Positions 1-8,671 of a stretch of 64,000 nt of DNA are shown here, piece after piece; the stretch's first letter is position 1, and every line of letters begins with the position of its first letter. A program made the position numbers and the translations under genes. Source of the DNA: JAAYZH01 sp964479695 (GTDB lineage Bacteria; Bacillota; Clostridia; Saccharofermentanales; Fastidiosipilaceae); contig CAYZSO010000002.1 in the NCBI GenBank assembly GCA_964479695.1, forward strand, positions 1 through 64,000. The letters are read 5' to 3'. The notes under the pieces were generated by a model, which was not told where the DNA came from, searched no databases, and saw only the letters and a program-made list of their open reading frames with translations.

Positions 1-296
1 CAACAATAAGTCGCCGCATGCGCTCCTTCCAAACTAGTTGGATAACATCAACAGCCGAACTGACAGCAATAAGTCGTCGCATGAGCTCCTTCCAAACTAG
101 TTGGATAACATCAACAGTCGAACTGACAACAATAAGTCGCCGCATGCGCTCCTTCAACGACTCAACCAGAACGCCAGAGAGCTGGAACTAGGAATAGAGA
201 CCATAAACAAGGAACTAGGAACAAAACGTAGTCAAACGCAGCCAAACGTAGCCAAACGTAGCCAAACGCAGCAAATTGCATTTCTTGCATGCCGGC
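1..296. repeat. 63-bp tandem repeat at left edge, plus short CAAACG-type repeats
   Basis: The string CAATAAGTCG recurs at 4, 67 and 130, an exact 63-bp period, and the units also share AAACTAGTTGGATAACATCA. The array probably continues beyond the left edge; the third copy breaks off near 155. From about 225 to 275 there is a second short-period repeat of the type CGTAGCCAAA. I see no gene here; the short open frames run through repeat sequence. Confidence 0.85.
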
Positions 297-833
297 TTAG
301 CTGTAGACAGCGGAGCCAGATAGTCGTTCTAAGTCGCTACGGAAATCAGGATACTGCTCAATAAGCTCTGTAAAATCGCCATCTTCATACTCTTCCGCTG
401 AGTAGCCTGGACTCATAGATGTACCAAGGAGTGCCCAGCTTCCGCCATCTAAAACTCGAGTACCTTGCCACCAGCCGCGCGGAACGACAACCTGCAAAGA
501 GTCACCGGCAAGGATGTCAGATCCTAGGCGGATTTTTTTGCCCGTTCCGTCGGGAGCAAGCAAAAGCATTTCACAAGGATCACCCAGATAGAAATGAAAG
601 ATTTCATCTGAGGACAAACGGTGCATCCTGGAGAAAGCACCACCGGACAAGAGGTAAAGAATAGATGATCCGTATGGTCTTTTGCCTTTGCGGCCGGGAA
701 GTGTCCCATCAGGAAAGGTTTCGTCACTGATATAGACTTGATAAACCATACCGCCTTCGCCTTCAAGGCGGCGCATTTTGTAATGATCAATAATTTGTTC
801 TGGTGTCAACATTTCTTTATCCACAATCTTCAC
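297..833 (-). CDS. Cupin-fold protein (Cupin_5 / DUF985 type)
   Basis: A 178-residue soluble protein matching the DUF985 (Cupin_5) family in length and in landmarks: an N-terminal helix with LTPEQIIDHYKM, then GGMVYQVY, SSILYLL, the cupin core SRMHRLSSDEIFHFYLGDP, and PRGWWQGTRV before a short C-terminal helix. Members are small double-stranded beta-helix proteins of largely unknown role; sugar-epimerase-like activity has been suggested for relatives. The frame opens with GTG at 833 (GTG-AAG-ATT); an ATG at 812 is an alternative start. It is the last gene of a same-strand run downstream of the Gfo/Idh gene, 110 bp away, so it may be co-transcribed. Family call is confident; function is not. 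Confidence 0.85.
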   Translation of the reverse strand: MKIVDKEMLTPEQIIDHYKMRRLEGEGGMVYQVYISDETFPDGTLPGRKGKRPYGSSILYLLSGGAFSRMHRLSSDEIFHFYLGDPCEMLLLAPDGTGKKIRLGSDILAGDSLQVVVPRGWWQGTRVLDGGSWALLGTSMSPGYSAEEYEDGDFTELIEQYPDFRSDLERLSGSAVYS

Positions 834-946
834 TCTCTAAAATTCTTTAATCTCTATAGTTGTTATTCCAGCCACTTCCCAGAAAGTTGTTCTTCCAGGC
901 ACTTCCCAGAACGATGAATGTTATTCAGGCGATTCGGCAATTGCTC

Positions 947-2209
947 TTAGCTGCCTTCGATGGCGACCCAGCGGCTGTCCGCCATAGCACTTGCATAGAT
1001 CGCGTTGCAAATTTGGACATTGCGCATCCCGTCGAGGAAAGTCGGATAGGCCGGGTCAGTAGCAGCGTAACCGCGGGCGACATCGGCATAAAAGGCCCTA
1101 AACAGGCTGCGCTGCGTATCCTCGAAACCGCCGGTGAAGGGGTAGGCTTTGGCCAAAGCACCCTCCCCCCTAGAACCTACCTCTAAGCGATTATGTGCTT
1201 CTGAATTCCACCAGAGGCTGTGCTCGCCGCCGGTGATTTCGAGTGAGAGGTAATTGATTCGGCCGGGGGAAGCCTCGGAGAGGACGACGCTGCCGATCGC
1301 GCCGTTCGCAAAACGGAAATGGATCAGCGCCGCATCTTCGGAAGTGACTTGAACATCCGTCGGCGCTTGCGAAGTCGCGGGTCCACCGTGTTCCGTCGGC
1401 GCTTGCGAAGTCGCGGGTCCGCCGTGTTCCGTCGGCGCTTGCGGAACTGCGGAAGCGCTACGCGCAGTAGATGCGCTGCGCTCGGTAGATGCGCCGCGCT
1501 CGGTAGATGCGCCGCGCTCGGTAGAAAACCGATGTTCTACAGGCGCTTGGCGCTCGTACATGAGGCCGTCGCGCAGAGTGCGGTTCGGGGAAAAATTGCC
1601 AAAAACCGCAGACACAGCCGTGATTCGCTGCCCACTGACGTATTGAGCGAGGTCGATCCAATGCGAGCCGATTTCCGTCACTGCCCGCATGTGGCCGGCG
1701 AGCTCCGGTCGGTAGCGCCAGTCAAGGGGCGCAGGCAAACTGTGAAATTCCTGCAGGTACGTGCCGTGGATGAGGCGGATTCGACCAAACTCTGGGTGGG
1801 CACAGAGTTTCTTTGATTCCTGAATCGCTTCGTGGAAACGCACGTTGAAGCCTGTTGCATGGATTAAGCCTTTGCCGGCAGCTAGGCTGTAGAGCTCGCC
1901 CGCTTCGTGGTCTTCAAGGCAAAGCGGCTTCTCACACAAAACATGTTTGCCGTGCAGGAGGAGGGCTTTGACCATTTCGTAATGGCGGTTTGGCGGCGAA
2001 CAGACGTGGACAACATCCACATCGGAACGCAAGATGTCTTCAGGCCTGGTCGTCGCGTCCGGAATTTGAAAGGAGGACGCGAAGCGTTCGGCACGCGCGG
2101 CATTGGTCCCTTGGACGATTCTCAGATCGACACCAAGTTCGCACAGAATCCGTGCGTGTGTCCGGGCAATGTTTCCGGGGCCGACGATGGCGGCTTTGAT
2201 CGGTTTCAT
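947..2209 (-). CDS. Gfo/Idh/MocA family NAD(P)-dependent oxidoreductase with internal repeat insertion
   Basis: Cytosolic dehydrogenase of the sugar/inositol oxidoreductase family. The N-terminus carries the Rossmann motif in AAIVGPGNIARTHA; CEKPLCL is the family EKP motif with the catalytic-region lysine; TEIGSHWIDLAQY contains the conserved Gxxx(D/H)xxD-type segment. I place the start at the ATG at 2209 (MKPIKAAIVG); an upstream in-frame ATG at 2269 would add 20 unrelated residues. The substrate cannot be deduced. Between the central beta-sheet strands, just before the conserved EDAALIHFRFANG, lies about 65 residues of Ser-Thr-Glu-Arg and Gln-Ala-Pro-Thr repeat absent from the family (separate entry). 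It sits between mtnA and the cupin gene on the same strand. The 3' part contains a perfect CTTTGGCCAAAG palindrome at 1147. Confidence 0.88.
   Translation of the reverse strand: MKPIKAAIVGPGNIARTHARILCELGVDLRIVQGTNAARAERFASSFQIPDATTRPEDILRSDVDVVHVCSPPNRHYEMVKALLLHGKHVLCEKPLCLEDHEAGELYSLAAGKGLIHATGFNVRFHEAIQESKKLCAHPEFGRIRLIHGTYLQEFHSLPAPLDWRYRPELAGHMRAVTEIGSHWIDLAQYVSGQRITAVSAVFGNFSPNRTLRDGLMYERQAPVEHRFSTERGASTERGASTERSASTARSASAVPQAPTEHGGPATSQAPTEHGGPATSQAPTDVQVTSEDAALIHFRFANGAIGSVVLSEASPGRINYLSLEITGGEHSLWWNSEAHNRLEVGSRGEGALAKAYPFTGGFEDTQRSLFRAFYADVARGYAATDPAYPTFLDGMRNVQICNAIYASAMADSRWVAIEGS
1346..1549 (-). repeat. In-frame tandem repeats inserted in the Gfo/Idh gene
   Basis: Two kinds of in-frame repeat lie head to tail. 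An 18-bp unit encodes STERGA and its variants (about four copies), and a 36-bp unit encodes QAPTEHGGPATS (about two and a half copies). Both preserve the reading frame. The encoded segment is low-complexity and hydrophilic, so it probably forms a loop outside the fold. Confidence 0.85.
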
Positions 2210-2318
2210 GTTTTCTCTTGCTCCAAAATGATTGTCTCCACAAAAGATTCCCTTGCAATTCTCATGCAATTCCCTCGAAATTTTCTAAAAATCCTCCTGA
2301 AATCGCCTCAACATTCCC

Positions 2319-3374
2319 TCATTTCCTCAACTTGCCGGTTTCGGCTAGTTGGGCAAGGGATTGGGCGAAGGGTGGTTTAGCGATGCCTTTTTCCGTGATG
2401 ATCGCGGTGATGTTTTCGGCCGGGGCGACGTCAAAGGCCGGGTTGAAGACCTTCACGTCTGCCGGAGCCGTAAGTCGGCCCCCGAAGTGGCGCACCTCAT
2501 CGGGATCACGCTCTTCAATCGGGATTTCGTCGCCGGTCGCAAGGGAGAAGTCGATGGTGGAAAATGGGGCTGCGATGTAGAAGGGGATGTTGTGGGCTTT
2601 GGCCAAAATCGAAAGCGAATACGTACCGATTTTATTGGCGGCGTCCCCATTCGCTGCGATCCGGTCCGAGCCTGTAATCACGGCCTGAACCCGGCCTTCA
2701 CGCATCACTTGGCCCGCCATACTGTCGCAAATTAGGGTCACATCCACCCCGGCTTGCCCCAGTTCCCAGGCCGTCAAGCGCGATCCTTGCAAGAGCGGTC
2801 GGGTCTCGTCGGCGTAGACCTTCAGGTCGATCCCCTGTTCTTGCAGGATGTAGATCGGGGCGAGTGCCGTGCCATATTCAGATGTGGCCAAAGCCCCCGC
2901 ATTACAGTGCGTCAACACGGCTTCGTATTCGCGGAGCAGGTCAGCACCGTAAAGACCGATAGAGCGGCAGGAGGCAATGTCCTCTGCCAGAACCAACTCA
3001 GCTTCGTGGAGGAGGGCGGCTTTGGCCTCCGTATGAGTCGTAAAGTCGAGCTGCCTCGCACGATCCTCCATCCGCTCGGCTGCCCAGAAGAGGTTATATG
3101 CCGTGGGACGCGCGGTTGTGATGTAGGCCGCTCCACGATCCACGACCTCGAGAAACTGCTCGCGGGTGGTGAAGGTCTCTGCCTTTACGCCGAGATAAAT
3201 GCCAAAAGCCGCTGCAATCCCAAGAGCCGGAGCACCTCGCACTTCCAGGATCTTGATGGCCTGCCACATCTCTTCAATTGTTGCGATGGTCAGTACTTTG
3301 TATTCCGTGGGGAGGAGCGTTTGGGCGATGATCTTGACTTCACCATCCTCGAACCAAATGGGTTTCGTTTGCAT
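2319..3374 (-). CDS. mtnA: S-methyl-5-thioribose-1-phosphate isomerase
   Basis: Isomerises 5-methylthioribose 1-phosphate to 5-methylthioribulose 1-phosphate (methionine salvage). In several bacteria the same enzyme handles 5-deoxyribose 1-phosphate from 5'-deoxyadenosine. The 351 residues are full length for the family. Signature segments include RGAPALGIAAAFG (46-58), TARPTAYNL (87-95), THCNAGALAT with the predicted catalytic Cys157, and ITGSDRIAANGD with the predicted catalytic Asp237, followed by NKIGTY. The ATG at 3374 has AGGA eight bases upstream. No mtnK, mtnN or aldolase is in the window. The gene lies 173 bp downstream of the nucleoside transporter permease on the same strand, which fits uptake and breakdown of methylthioadenosine or related nucleosides (inference). 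Confidence 0.93.
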   Translation of the reverse strand: MQTKPIWFEDGEVKIIAQTLLPTEYKVLTIATIEEMWQAIKILEVRGAPALGIAAAFGIYLGVKAETFTTREQFLEVVDRGAAYITTARPTAYNLFWAAERMEDRARQLDFTTHTEAKAALLHEAELVLAEDIASCRSIGLYGADLLREYEAVLTHCNAGALATSEYGTALAPIYILQEQGIDLKVYADETRPLLQGSRLTAWELGQAGVDVTLICDSMAGQVMREGRVQAVITGSDRIAANGDAANKIGTYSLSILAKAHNIPFYIAAPFSTIDFSLATGDEIPIEERDPDEVRHFGGRLTAPADVKVFNPAFDVAPAENITAIITEKGIAKPPFAQSLAQLAETGKLRK

Positions 3375-3389
3375 AATTTATCCTATCTG

Positions 3390-3500
3390 TTGCGTTGCTG
3401 CGTGGCCGGGCTGCTGGGCTGCTGCGAAACTGCTGCGTTGCTGGGCTGCTGCATTGCTACGATGCTACGTTACTGTTTAACAGCAGCGAAGGCAGAACGT
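3390..3500. repeat. Imperfect GCTGCTG-type repeats between mtnA and the permease gene
   Basis: The spacer is dominated by degenerate units such as GGGCTGCTGCGTTGCTG and GCTACGATGCTACGTTACTG. No promoter or terminator could be picked out. Upstream of most other genes in this window the spacers are also repeat-filled. Confidence 0.6.
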
Positions 3501-3546
3501 AGCGCCTGCCTTCGTAAATCTTACTAAAAAAATGGTCTCACAGGCG

Positions 3547-4500
3547 TCACCCCTGGTCAAAGGGGATACCGGATGCCTTCGGCGCTCTGGAATTCTTCGA
3601 ACTGAAGACCAGCACAACCAGGGTGGCGATATAGGGAATCATCTTGTAGATGTAGCCGTCGATTCGAAGAGAAACGAGCCACGGAATCGATGAGTAGACA
3701 GCCGATAACGTCTTCATGAAGCCGAAGAACAAGGCCGCACCGGCGATTCGCCAAGGTTTCCATTGACCGAAAATCAAGACGGCCAGCGCAAGGAAACCGT
3801 AGCCGGAGACACTGGCGCGAAATTCAGTTGAAGTCGTCACCACGAAAATCAGGCCGCCCAAACCGCCCAATGCGCCCGAGAGCAGGACTCCGATATAACG
3901 CATCTTATACACGTTGATACCGACGGATGCCGCCGCGTGCGGATGTTCGCCGCAAGCCCTAAGTCGGAGGCCGAACCTTGTTCGGTACAAAACAACGACC
4001 GAAACCAACAAAATAATCACACCTAGATAGGTTGTGAGATACGTTTTCTGGAAGAAAAGAGGTCCGATTACAGGAATGTCACCGAGAATCGGGACCTTGT
4101 CGATCAGGAAGGTATTGTTGAACATGATTTGCGAAGTGCCGGTTCCCTGGATCATTCGGGCTAAGAAGATCGACAGGGCGGGCGCCAACATGTTGAGTGC
4201 AGTACCGCTGATGGTCTGGTCGGCTTTGATATTGATTGCCGCATAGGCGTGGAGCAGCGAGAAGGTCGCTCCGGCCAACATAGAAATGAGAATCGCCAGA
4301 ATCAGCAAGGGCTGACCGGACATTCTGTCTTGCATGACATTGATAAAGAGAATGGAGGCGAAGCCACCCCAGATCATGATTCCTTCCAAAGCAATGTTCA
4401 CGACACCGGAACGCTCCGAATACATGCCGCCCAGGGCGACGATCATCAGAGGGATCGTGAAGAACATCGTTTGTTGGACAACGAAATATACCTGATCCAT
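3547..4500 (-). CDS. Nucleoside-type ABC transporter permease (NupQ/YufQ-like)
   Basis: Second permease subunit of a BMP-family ABC importer. It has 317 residues with about nine hydrophobic segments. The N-terminal region carries the family hallmark GGMYSERSGVVNIALEGIM, typical of the NupQ/YufQ/RbsC-like inner-membrane permeases, and the cytoplasmic loop RTRFGLRLRACGEHPHAAASVGI is the expected EAA-like coupling segment. The ATG at 4500 abuts the stop of the preceding permease gene (one-base overlap), implying translational coupling. It acts with the other permease and the duplicated ATPase to move a nucleoside delivered by the lipoprotein. Family confident; exact substrate inferred from homologous systems. 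Confidence 0.92.
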   Translation of the reverse strand: MDQVYFVVQQTMFFTIPLMIVALGGMYSERSGVVNIALEGIMIWGGFASILFINVMQDRMSGQPLLILAILISMLAGATFSLLHAYAAINIKADQTISGTALNMLAPALSIFLARMIQGTGTSQIMFNNTFLIDKVPILGDIPVIGPLFFQKTYLTTYLGVIILLVSVVVLYRTRFGLRLRACGEHPHAAASVGINVYKMRYIGVLLSGALGGLGGLIFVVTTSTEFRASVSGYGFLALAVLIFGQWKPWRIAGAALFFGFMKTLSAVYSSIPWLVSLRIDGYIYKMIPYIATLVVLVFSSKNSRAPKASGIPFDQG

Positions 4501-5582
4501 TATTTCTCCTCCCTCTTCTTTTTGTTTTGAAGCTTCTGGAGCAAGGCCGAAATCCCATTGGCAAAAGCCGCAAAGTAAATAATGGTCGCCGTGATAATCT
4601 CAACAATTTCCGGGAAGAAGCCCGAGAGCTGCATATAAGAACCACCGACCTGAATATATGCGATGAAGAGTCCTGCAAAGATCGCTCCGATCGGATGCGA
4701 ACGGCCGAGAAGCGCCACGGAGATTCCGGTGAATCCTTCTTGCCGCAACACATCTTCCACGGCGAGGTAGTTACCGGTTCCGGCGAGGAAGAGAAGTCCG
4801 CCGCCCAAACCGGCCAGAGCGCCGGCGATCACCATGGTGAGGATCATGTTTTTCTTCACATTGATGCCGGCGTATAAACTGGCATCGCGGTTGTACCCAA
4901 CGGCCCGCAGTTCATAGCCAAACGTCGTCTTCGAGATCACGATATAGATGATAATACCGGCTAAGATCGCTATGAAGATTCCCGCGTTGACCATGGAGGT
5001 CGGGAATACGCTGTCAAGTCCGGCCTTCGGCACAAGGGCTGTATTTGCTACCGGCAGTGAGCGGTTTGTGAGTCTGTGGTAGACATTGTCGCGGACGATC
5101 ATATTCACGAGATACATCCCGATATAATTGGTCATGATACAGGTAATGACTTCATTCACGTTGAACAAGGCCTTCAGCACACCGGGGATGGCTCCCCACA
5201 CCGCGCCGAAGAGCATCGCTGCCAGAAGCGCTACAATCCAATGAATGCTGCCCAGTTGGGTCAGTTTCACGCCAACCAGTACCGCGCCGACCGCGCCCAT
5301 AGTGAACTGTCCGGTTGCGCCGATATTGAAGAGGTTGCATTTGAAGGCAAAGGCCACCGACAAACCCGTCATGATGATCGGCGTCGCATAGTAGAAAACA
5401 TTACCGAAATCCTTGAGGCTCTGGACGCCTCCGCCGATAATCCAGCCGAAACCGGACAGGGCATTCTGAGGATTGGTAATGAAAAGGATTAAAAGCCCGA
5501 CCAGTAAACCGCCAACAATCGAAACAACGGAGGAAACAGGCCCCGACAAGCGCATCAGAGAGAATTTTTTCTTATCTTCCAT
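4500..5582 (-). CDS. Nucleoside-type ABC transporter permease (NupP/YufP-like)
   Basis: First permease subunit of the importer, 360 residues. Features are a cytoplasmic N-terminus, a first membrane span near residues 17-37, the motif AFKCNLFNIGATGQFTMGA, which corresponds to the N-I-G-xEGQ segment of BPD_transp_2 permeases, and the coupling loop TTFGYELRAVGYNRDASLYAGI. The C-terminus is a lysine/arginine-rich tail. The start ATG at 5582 overlaps the ATPase stop by one base, and its own stop overlaps the next permease start, so the ATPase and both permeases are tightly coupled. The two permeases form the heterodimeric channel. Confidence 0.92.
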   Translation of the reverse strand: MEDKKKFSLMRLSGPVSSVVSIVGGLLVGLLILFITNPQNALSGFGWIIGGGVQSLKDFGNVFYYATPIIMTGLSVAFAFKCNLFNIGATGQFTMGAVGAVLVGVKLTQLGSIHWIVALLAAMLFGAVWGAIPGVLKALFNVNEVITCIMTNYIGMYLVNMIVRDNVYHRLTNRSLPVANTALVPKAGLDSVFPTSMVNAGIFIAILAGIIIYIVISKTTFGYELRAVGYNRDASLYAGINVKKNMILTMVIAGALAGLGGGLLFLAGTGNYLAVEDVLRQEGFTGISVALLGRSHPIGAIFAGLFIAYIQVGGSYMQLSGFFPEIVEIITATIIYFAAFANGISALLQKLQNKKKREEK

Positions 5583-7108
5583 CAGCTAACCTCAGCTTTC
5601 TTCGCACCGGCCATGTAGAGGCCCAATTCATTCTCAGTGACATTCTCGGGTCTCACATTCGCAACAATCTCCCCTTCAAACATCACCAGAATTCGGTCTG
5701 CCAATTGCATAACCTCATCTAGTTCGAAGGAGACAACCAACACGGCCTTACCGGAGTCCCTGGCGGAAACAATTTGCTTATGCATGTACTCAATGGCGCC
5801 GACATCAAGGCCTCGGGTAGGCTGCACAGCCAGTAAGAGATCAGGATTGATGGCCAAACTGCGGGCAAAGACAGCCTTCTGCTGATTGCCGCCCGACATA
5901 TTCTGCGCTTTTGTAGATGCCCCTTCACTGGTTCTGATATCAAATTGTTCGATCAGGTCGTTTGTGTATTGGAGGACAGCTTCTTTCTTGATAAATCCAT
6001 GGTTCTGGAATCGAGGTTCAAAATATTGCAGCAAAACCATATTTTCAGCGAGCGAAAAATCCAAGATCATACCATGTTTGTGCCGGTCTTCCGGAATATG
6101 CGACAAACCATGGGTGTTCCGATAACGTATCGAGCGACGAGTGACATCTTCGCCATTCAAGAGGACTTTGCCCTCGGTTACCGGCTCCAGTCCACTAATC
6201 GCATAAATCAATTCGGACTGGCCATTACCGTCGACACCCGCGATACAGACAATCTCGCCTGCCTTGATCTCCAAACTGAGATTCGACACGCGGTTTCTGG
6301 CGGACTGCTCGCCCTTAACCGTTAGATTTTCAACCTGGAGAATGGTCGCGCCGGTCTCCATCGGTTCTTTCACAATATCCAGGCTGACCTTCCGGCCGAC
6401 CATCATTTCGGACATTTCTTCAACCGTGACATCCGCGACGTTCACGGTGCCGATGCCCTTACCTCGCCGCAAAACCGTGACACGGTCGGCTACGCGTTTT
6501 ATTTCCTCAAGTTTATGGGTAATGAAAATCAGTGACTTCCCTTCGGCAGCCAGATTTTTCATAATCAACATTAACTCGTCAATTTCCTGGGGAGTTAAGA
6601 CAGCGGTAGGCTCATCGAAAATCAAAATTTCGTTATCGCGATAGAGCATCTTCAGGATCTCCACGCGCTGTTGCATACCTACTGTAATCTCGGAGATGAG
6701 CGCATCCGGATCAATTTTCAAGCCATAGAGCTCGGACAGAGCCATGACCTTTTCCTTCGCTTCTTTCTCCTGAAGAAAACCATTCTTGGTGGTTTCCGCG
6801 CCTAAAATAATATTTTGCAATACGGTAAAATTCTCCACCAACATGAAATGTTGGTGCACCATGCCGATCCCCAGATCATTCGCTACTTTGGGTCCTGTGA
6901 TCTGGGCCTTTTCGCCGCGGAGTAAGATCTCTCCGCTCTCGGGATGGTATAGACCGAAAAGTACATTCATCAAGGTGCTCTTGCCGGCACCATTCTCGCC
7001 AAGTAAAGCGTGGATCTCGCCCTTCTTCACCTGCAAAGTAACATGGTCATTCGCTATGATACCGGGAAATTCCTTCACAATATCAAGCATCTCAATTATG
7101 TAATCCAA
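5582..7108 (-). CDS. Nucleoside-type ABC transporter ATPase, duplicated domains (NupO/YufO-like)
   Basis: A 508-residue protein with two tandem ATP-binding domains, as in the RbsA/NupO class. The N-terminal domain has Walker A GENGAGKST (37-45), a degenerate signature (VGMQQR) and Walker B ILIFDEPTAVL. The C-terminal domain has a degenerate Walker A (GVDGNGQSEL) and a good signature, MSGGNQQKAVFARSL. One canonical and one degenerate site is usual for the family. Translation appears to begin at a TTG at 7108, because AGGAGG lies eight bases upstream of it; an ATG six codons in has no comparable site. A stable hairpin separates it from the lipoprotein gene. Confidence 0.93.
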   Translation of the reverse strand: MDYIIEMLDIVKEFPGIIANDHVTLQVKKGEIHALLGENGAGKSTLMNVLFGLYHPESGEILLRGEKAQITGPKVANDLGIGMVHQHFMLVENFTVLQNIILGAETTKNGFLQEKEAKEKVMALSELYGLKIDPDALISEITVGMQQRVEILKMLYRDNEILIFDEPTAVLTPQEIDELMLIMKNLAAEGKSLIFITHKLEEIKRVADRVTVLRRGKGIGTVNVADVTVEEMSEMMVGRKVSLDIVKEPMETGATILQVENLTVKGEQSARNRVSNLSLEIKAGEIVCIAGVDGNGQSELIYAISGLEPVTEGKVLLNGEDVTRRSIRYRNTHGLSHIPEDRHKHGMILDFSLAENMVLLQYFEPRFQNHGFIKKEAVLQYTNDLIEQFDIRTSEGASTKAQNMSGGNQQKAVFARSLAINPDLLLAVQPTRGLDVGAIEYMHKQIVSARDSGKAVLVVSFELDEVMQLADRILVMFEGEIVANVRPENVTENELGLYMAGAKKAEVS

Positions 7109-7160
7109 GGGGGAGGCCTCCTATTAGGCTGTTCGGACGATGGAAACGAATTGTCAGAAA

Positions 7161-7195
7161 TTATCTGCGGCAACCTTGCAGGCCACCGCAGATAA
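7161..7195 (-). terminator. Intra-operon hairpin between the lipoprotein and ATPase genes
   Basis: A perfect 10-bp stem (TTATCTGCGG with CCGCAGATAA) encloses a 15-nt loop, 25 nt beyond the lipoprotein stop. There is no U tract. Such hairpins after a binding-protein gene usually stabilise the upstream mRNA or terminate partially, so that the binding protein is made in excess; that role is inferred here. Confidence 0.7.
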
Positions 7196-7220
7196 CGGTG
7201 ATGTTTCTGCTTACTTGAAT

Positions 7221-8414
7221 TTACTTGAATTCTTCGACCGTGACCAACTCAACCGGAAGTTCCGTTACTTGAATTTCCGTGTTGTTATCGATGATGTAGG
7301 TACCATCAACAATTTTCGCATAGAGTTCGTCATACTGAGCCTGATCGAAAGTTCTCCACTTGGAAGTCGCCATCGGTAAACCGACACCATCATTATGGAC
7401 GTCGAAGATTGCCGTTTCGCCACCCTTCCAAGAGTTGTTATAAGAAGACTCAATCGCCTGGTAGACCGAGTTGCCCAATTCCTTCATCGCGGAAGAAATA
7501 ACAGTCGGAGATTCAGGAGACTGGTCGACGTCAACTCCGATGACCCACTTGCCTTCACCTGCCGCCTCCGCAGCACGCATAACCGAGTTACCGGTACCGC
7601 CGCCGGCAGCGAAGATCACTTCGGTTCCGGCTTGATACCAAGAAGCCGCCTGTGCCTGTTTCTCCGGGCTCGCGTTGAAGTCGCCTGTGTAGTTGAACTT
7701 GATGTCAACTGTGCCTGCAGCCAAACCCATTTCCTTCGCAGCTACTTCAGCCCCTTGAACGAAACCATGTCCGAAACGGATAACCGCCGGAACAGCCATA
7801 CCGCCCATGTAGCCAAGCTTGGTGAAACCATCCTTCACTGCGGCATAACCGGCCATGAAGCCCGGTTGTTCCTCAGCGTAAAGGATCGGCATAACGTTTG
7901 CATCAGTTCTGTAAGTTGAATAGTCTTCGGTATGTGGCTCACCATCCAGAAGGATGAAACGGACATCGGGATACAGAGTCTGTGCTTCGTAAACCGCTGG
8001 TTCGAATAAGAAACCAGGGGTCACAACGATTTTCGCTCCGCCTTGCACAGCGAGGTTAATGGCTTCTAGATAGGCCGCGCTGTTCACTGCTGTCGGTTTG
8101 TAGTACTGATAGGTGATGTTATGCTCATCAGCATACTTCTTCATGCCTTCCCATGACCCTTGGTTGAATGACTTGTCATCAATCGTGCCGGAGTCTGTGA
8201 TCAGAGCAAGTTCAATCCCGCCGGATGTTCCACCTGTGGTCTCAGCCGCTGTCGTATCGGCAGGTGTCGTCTCGGCAGGGGCCGTGGTGTCTGCAGGAGC
8301 GGTCGTACCGCCTACGGTCGTTCCACCTGTCGTGGTGCCCGTAGTGTTGTTGCAGGCGGCCAAAGGCATCAATGCCATAACAAACACTAATGCCGTTGCC
8401 AATGCTTTCTTCAT
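7221..8414 (-). CDS. BMP-family substrate-binding lipoprotein (PnrA/NupN-like)
   Basis: Extracellular binding protein of the ABC importer, tethered through a lipid. The ATG at 8414 is chosen because AGGAGGAA lies just upstream and it gives a clean lipoprotein signal, MKKALATALVF...LAAC with Cys21 as the lipidated residue; an ATG at 8447 would precede the ribosome site. Residues 24-62 are a Thr/Ala/Gly linker with T-T-A-P-A-type repeats. The BMP domain follows with hallmark segments LITDSGTIDDKSFNQGSWEGM, PGFLFEPAV, GFMAGYAAV, FAAGGGTGNSVM and VIGVDVDQS. Known PnrA and NupN proteins bind purine nucleosides. It is the promoter-proximal gene of the transporter run. Confidence 0.93.
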   Translation of the reverse strand: MKKALATALVFVMALMPLAACNNTTGTTTGGTTVGGTTAPADTTAPAETTPADTTAAETTGGTSGGIELALITDSGTIDDKSFNQGSWEGMKKYADEHNITYQYYKPTAVNSAAYLEAINLAVQGGAKIVVTPGFLFEPAVYEAQTLYPDVRFILLDGEPHTEDYSTYRTDANVMPILYAEEQPGFMAGYAAVKDGFTKLGYMGGMAVPAVIRFGHGFVQGAEVAAKEMGLAAGTVDIKFNYTGDFNASPEKQAQAASWYQAGTEVIFAAGGGTGNSVMRAAEAAGEGKWVIGVDVDQSPESPTVISSAMKELGNSVYQAIESSYNNSWKGGETAIFDVHNDGVGLPMATSKWRTFDQAQYDELYAKIVDGTYIIDNNTEIQVTELPVELVTVEEFK

Positions 8415-8642
8415 ATCTGTTCCTCCTAAATCGTGGTCTGTGCGCACGCCACAAAATAAGATTCGCCTCGGGTTTCCCGGAAGTCAGCCCTGCAATCAGG
8501 CGCACTTTCGAGGAGCTTAGCCGCGCAAAATCCCATTCTGTCGTATTCGCTACCAGCCTCTGACCATCATACCGAAAAATCTTCGTATGCTGATCATTTT
8601 ACATCTGCGGAGCTGAGAAGTGTCTTCTTCTCGCCTACCTCT
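8415..8642 (-). promoter_or_regulatory. Long 5' leader of the transporter operon, possibly structured
   Basis: From the predicted start near 8636 to the lipoprotein ATG the leader is about 220 nt. It contains several short hairpin-capable segments: GAGAAG with CTTCTC around 8600-8620, an interrupted CATACCGAA with TTCGTATG stem at about 8569-8591, and CGGGAAACCCG near 8478. I compared it mentally with purine, lysine, SAM and cobalamin riboswitch cores and found no match. Function is unassigned. Confidence 0.35.
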
Positions 8643-8671
8643 AATGTAACACTGAAGAGCAAGTATTTCAA
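8643..8671 (-). promoter_or_regulatory. Candidate sigma-A promoter of the nucleoside transporter operon
   Basis: Read on the minus strand, TTGAAA (8666-8671) is separated by exactly 17 bp from TACATT (8643-8648). The elements match the housekeeping consensus at five and four of six positions. It is the best promoter I see upstream of the lipoprotein gene. Confidence 0.5.

Noticed and set aside
8415..8642. Purine, lysine or SAM riboswitch in the transporter leader
   Set aside because: None of the conserved core motifs of these classes could be found in the leader; left as an unassigned structured leader.
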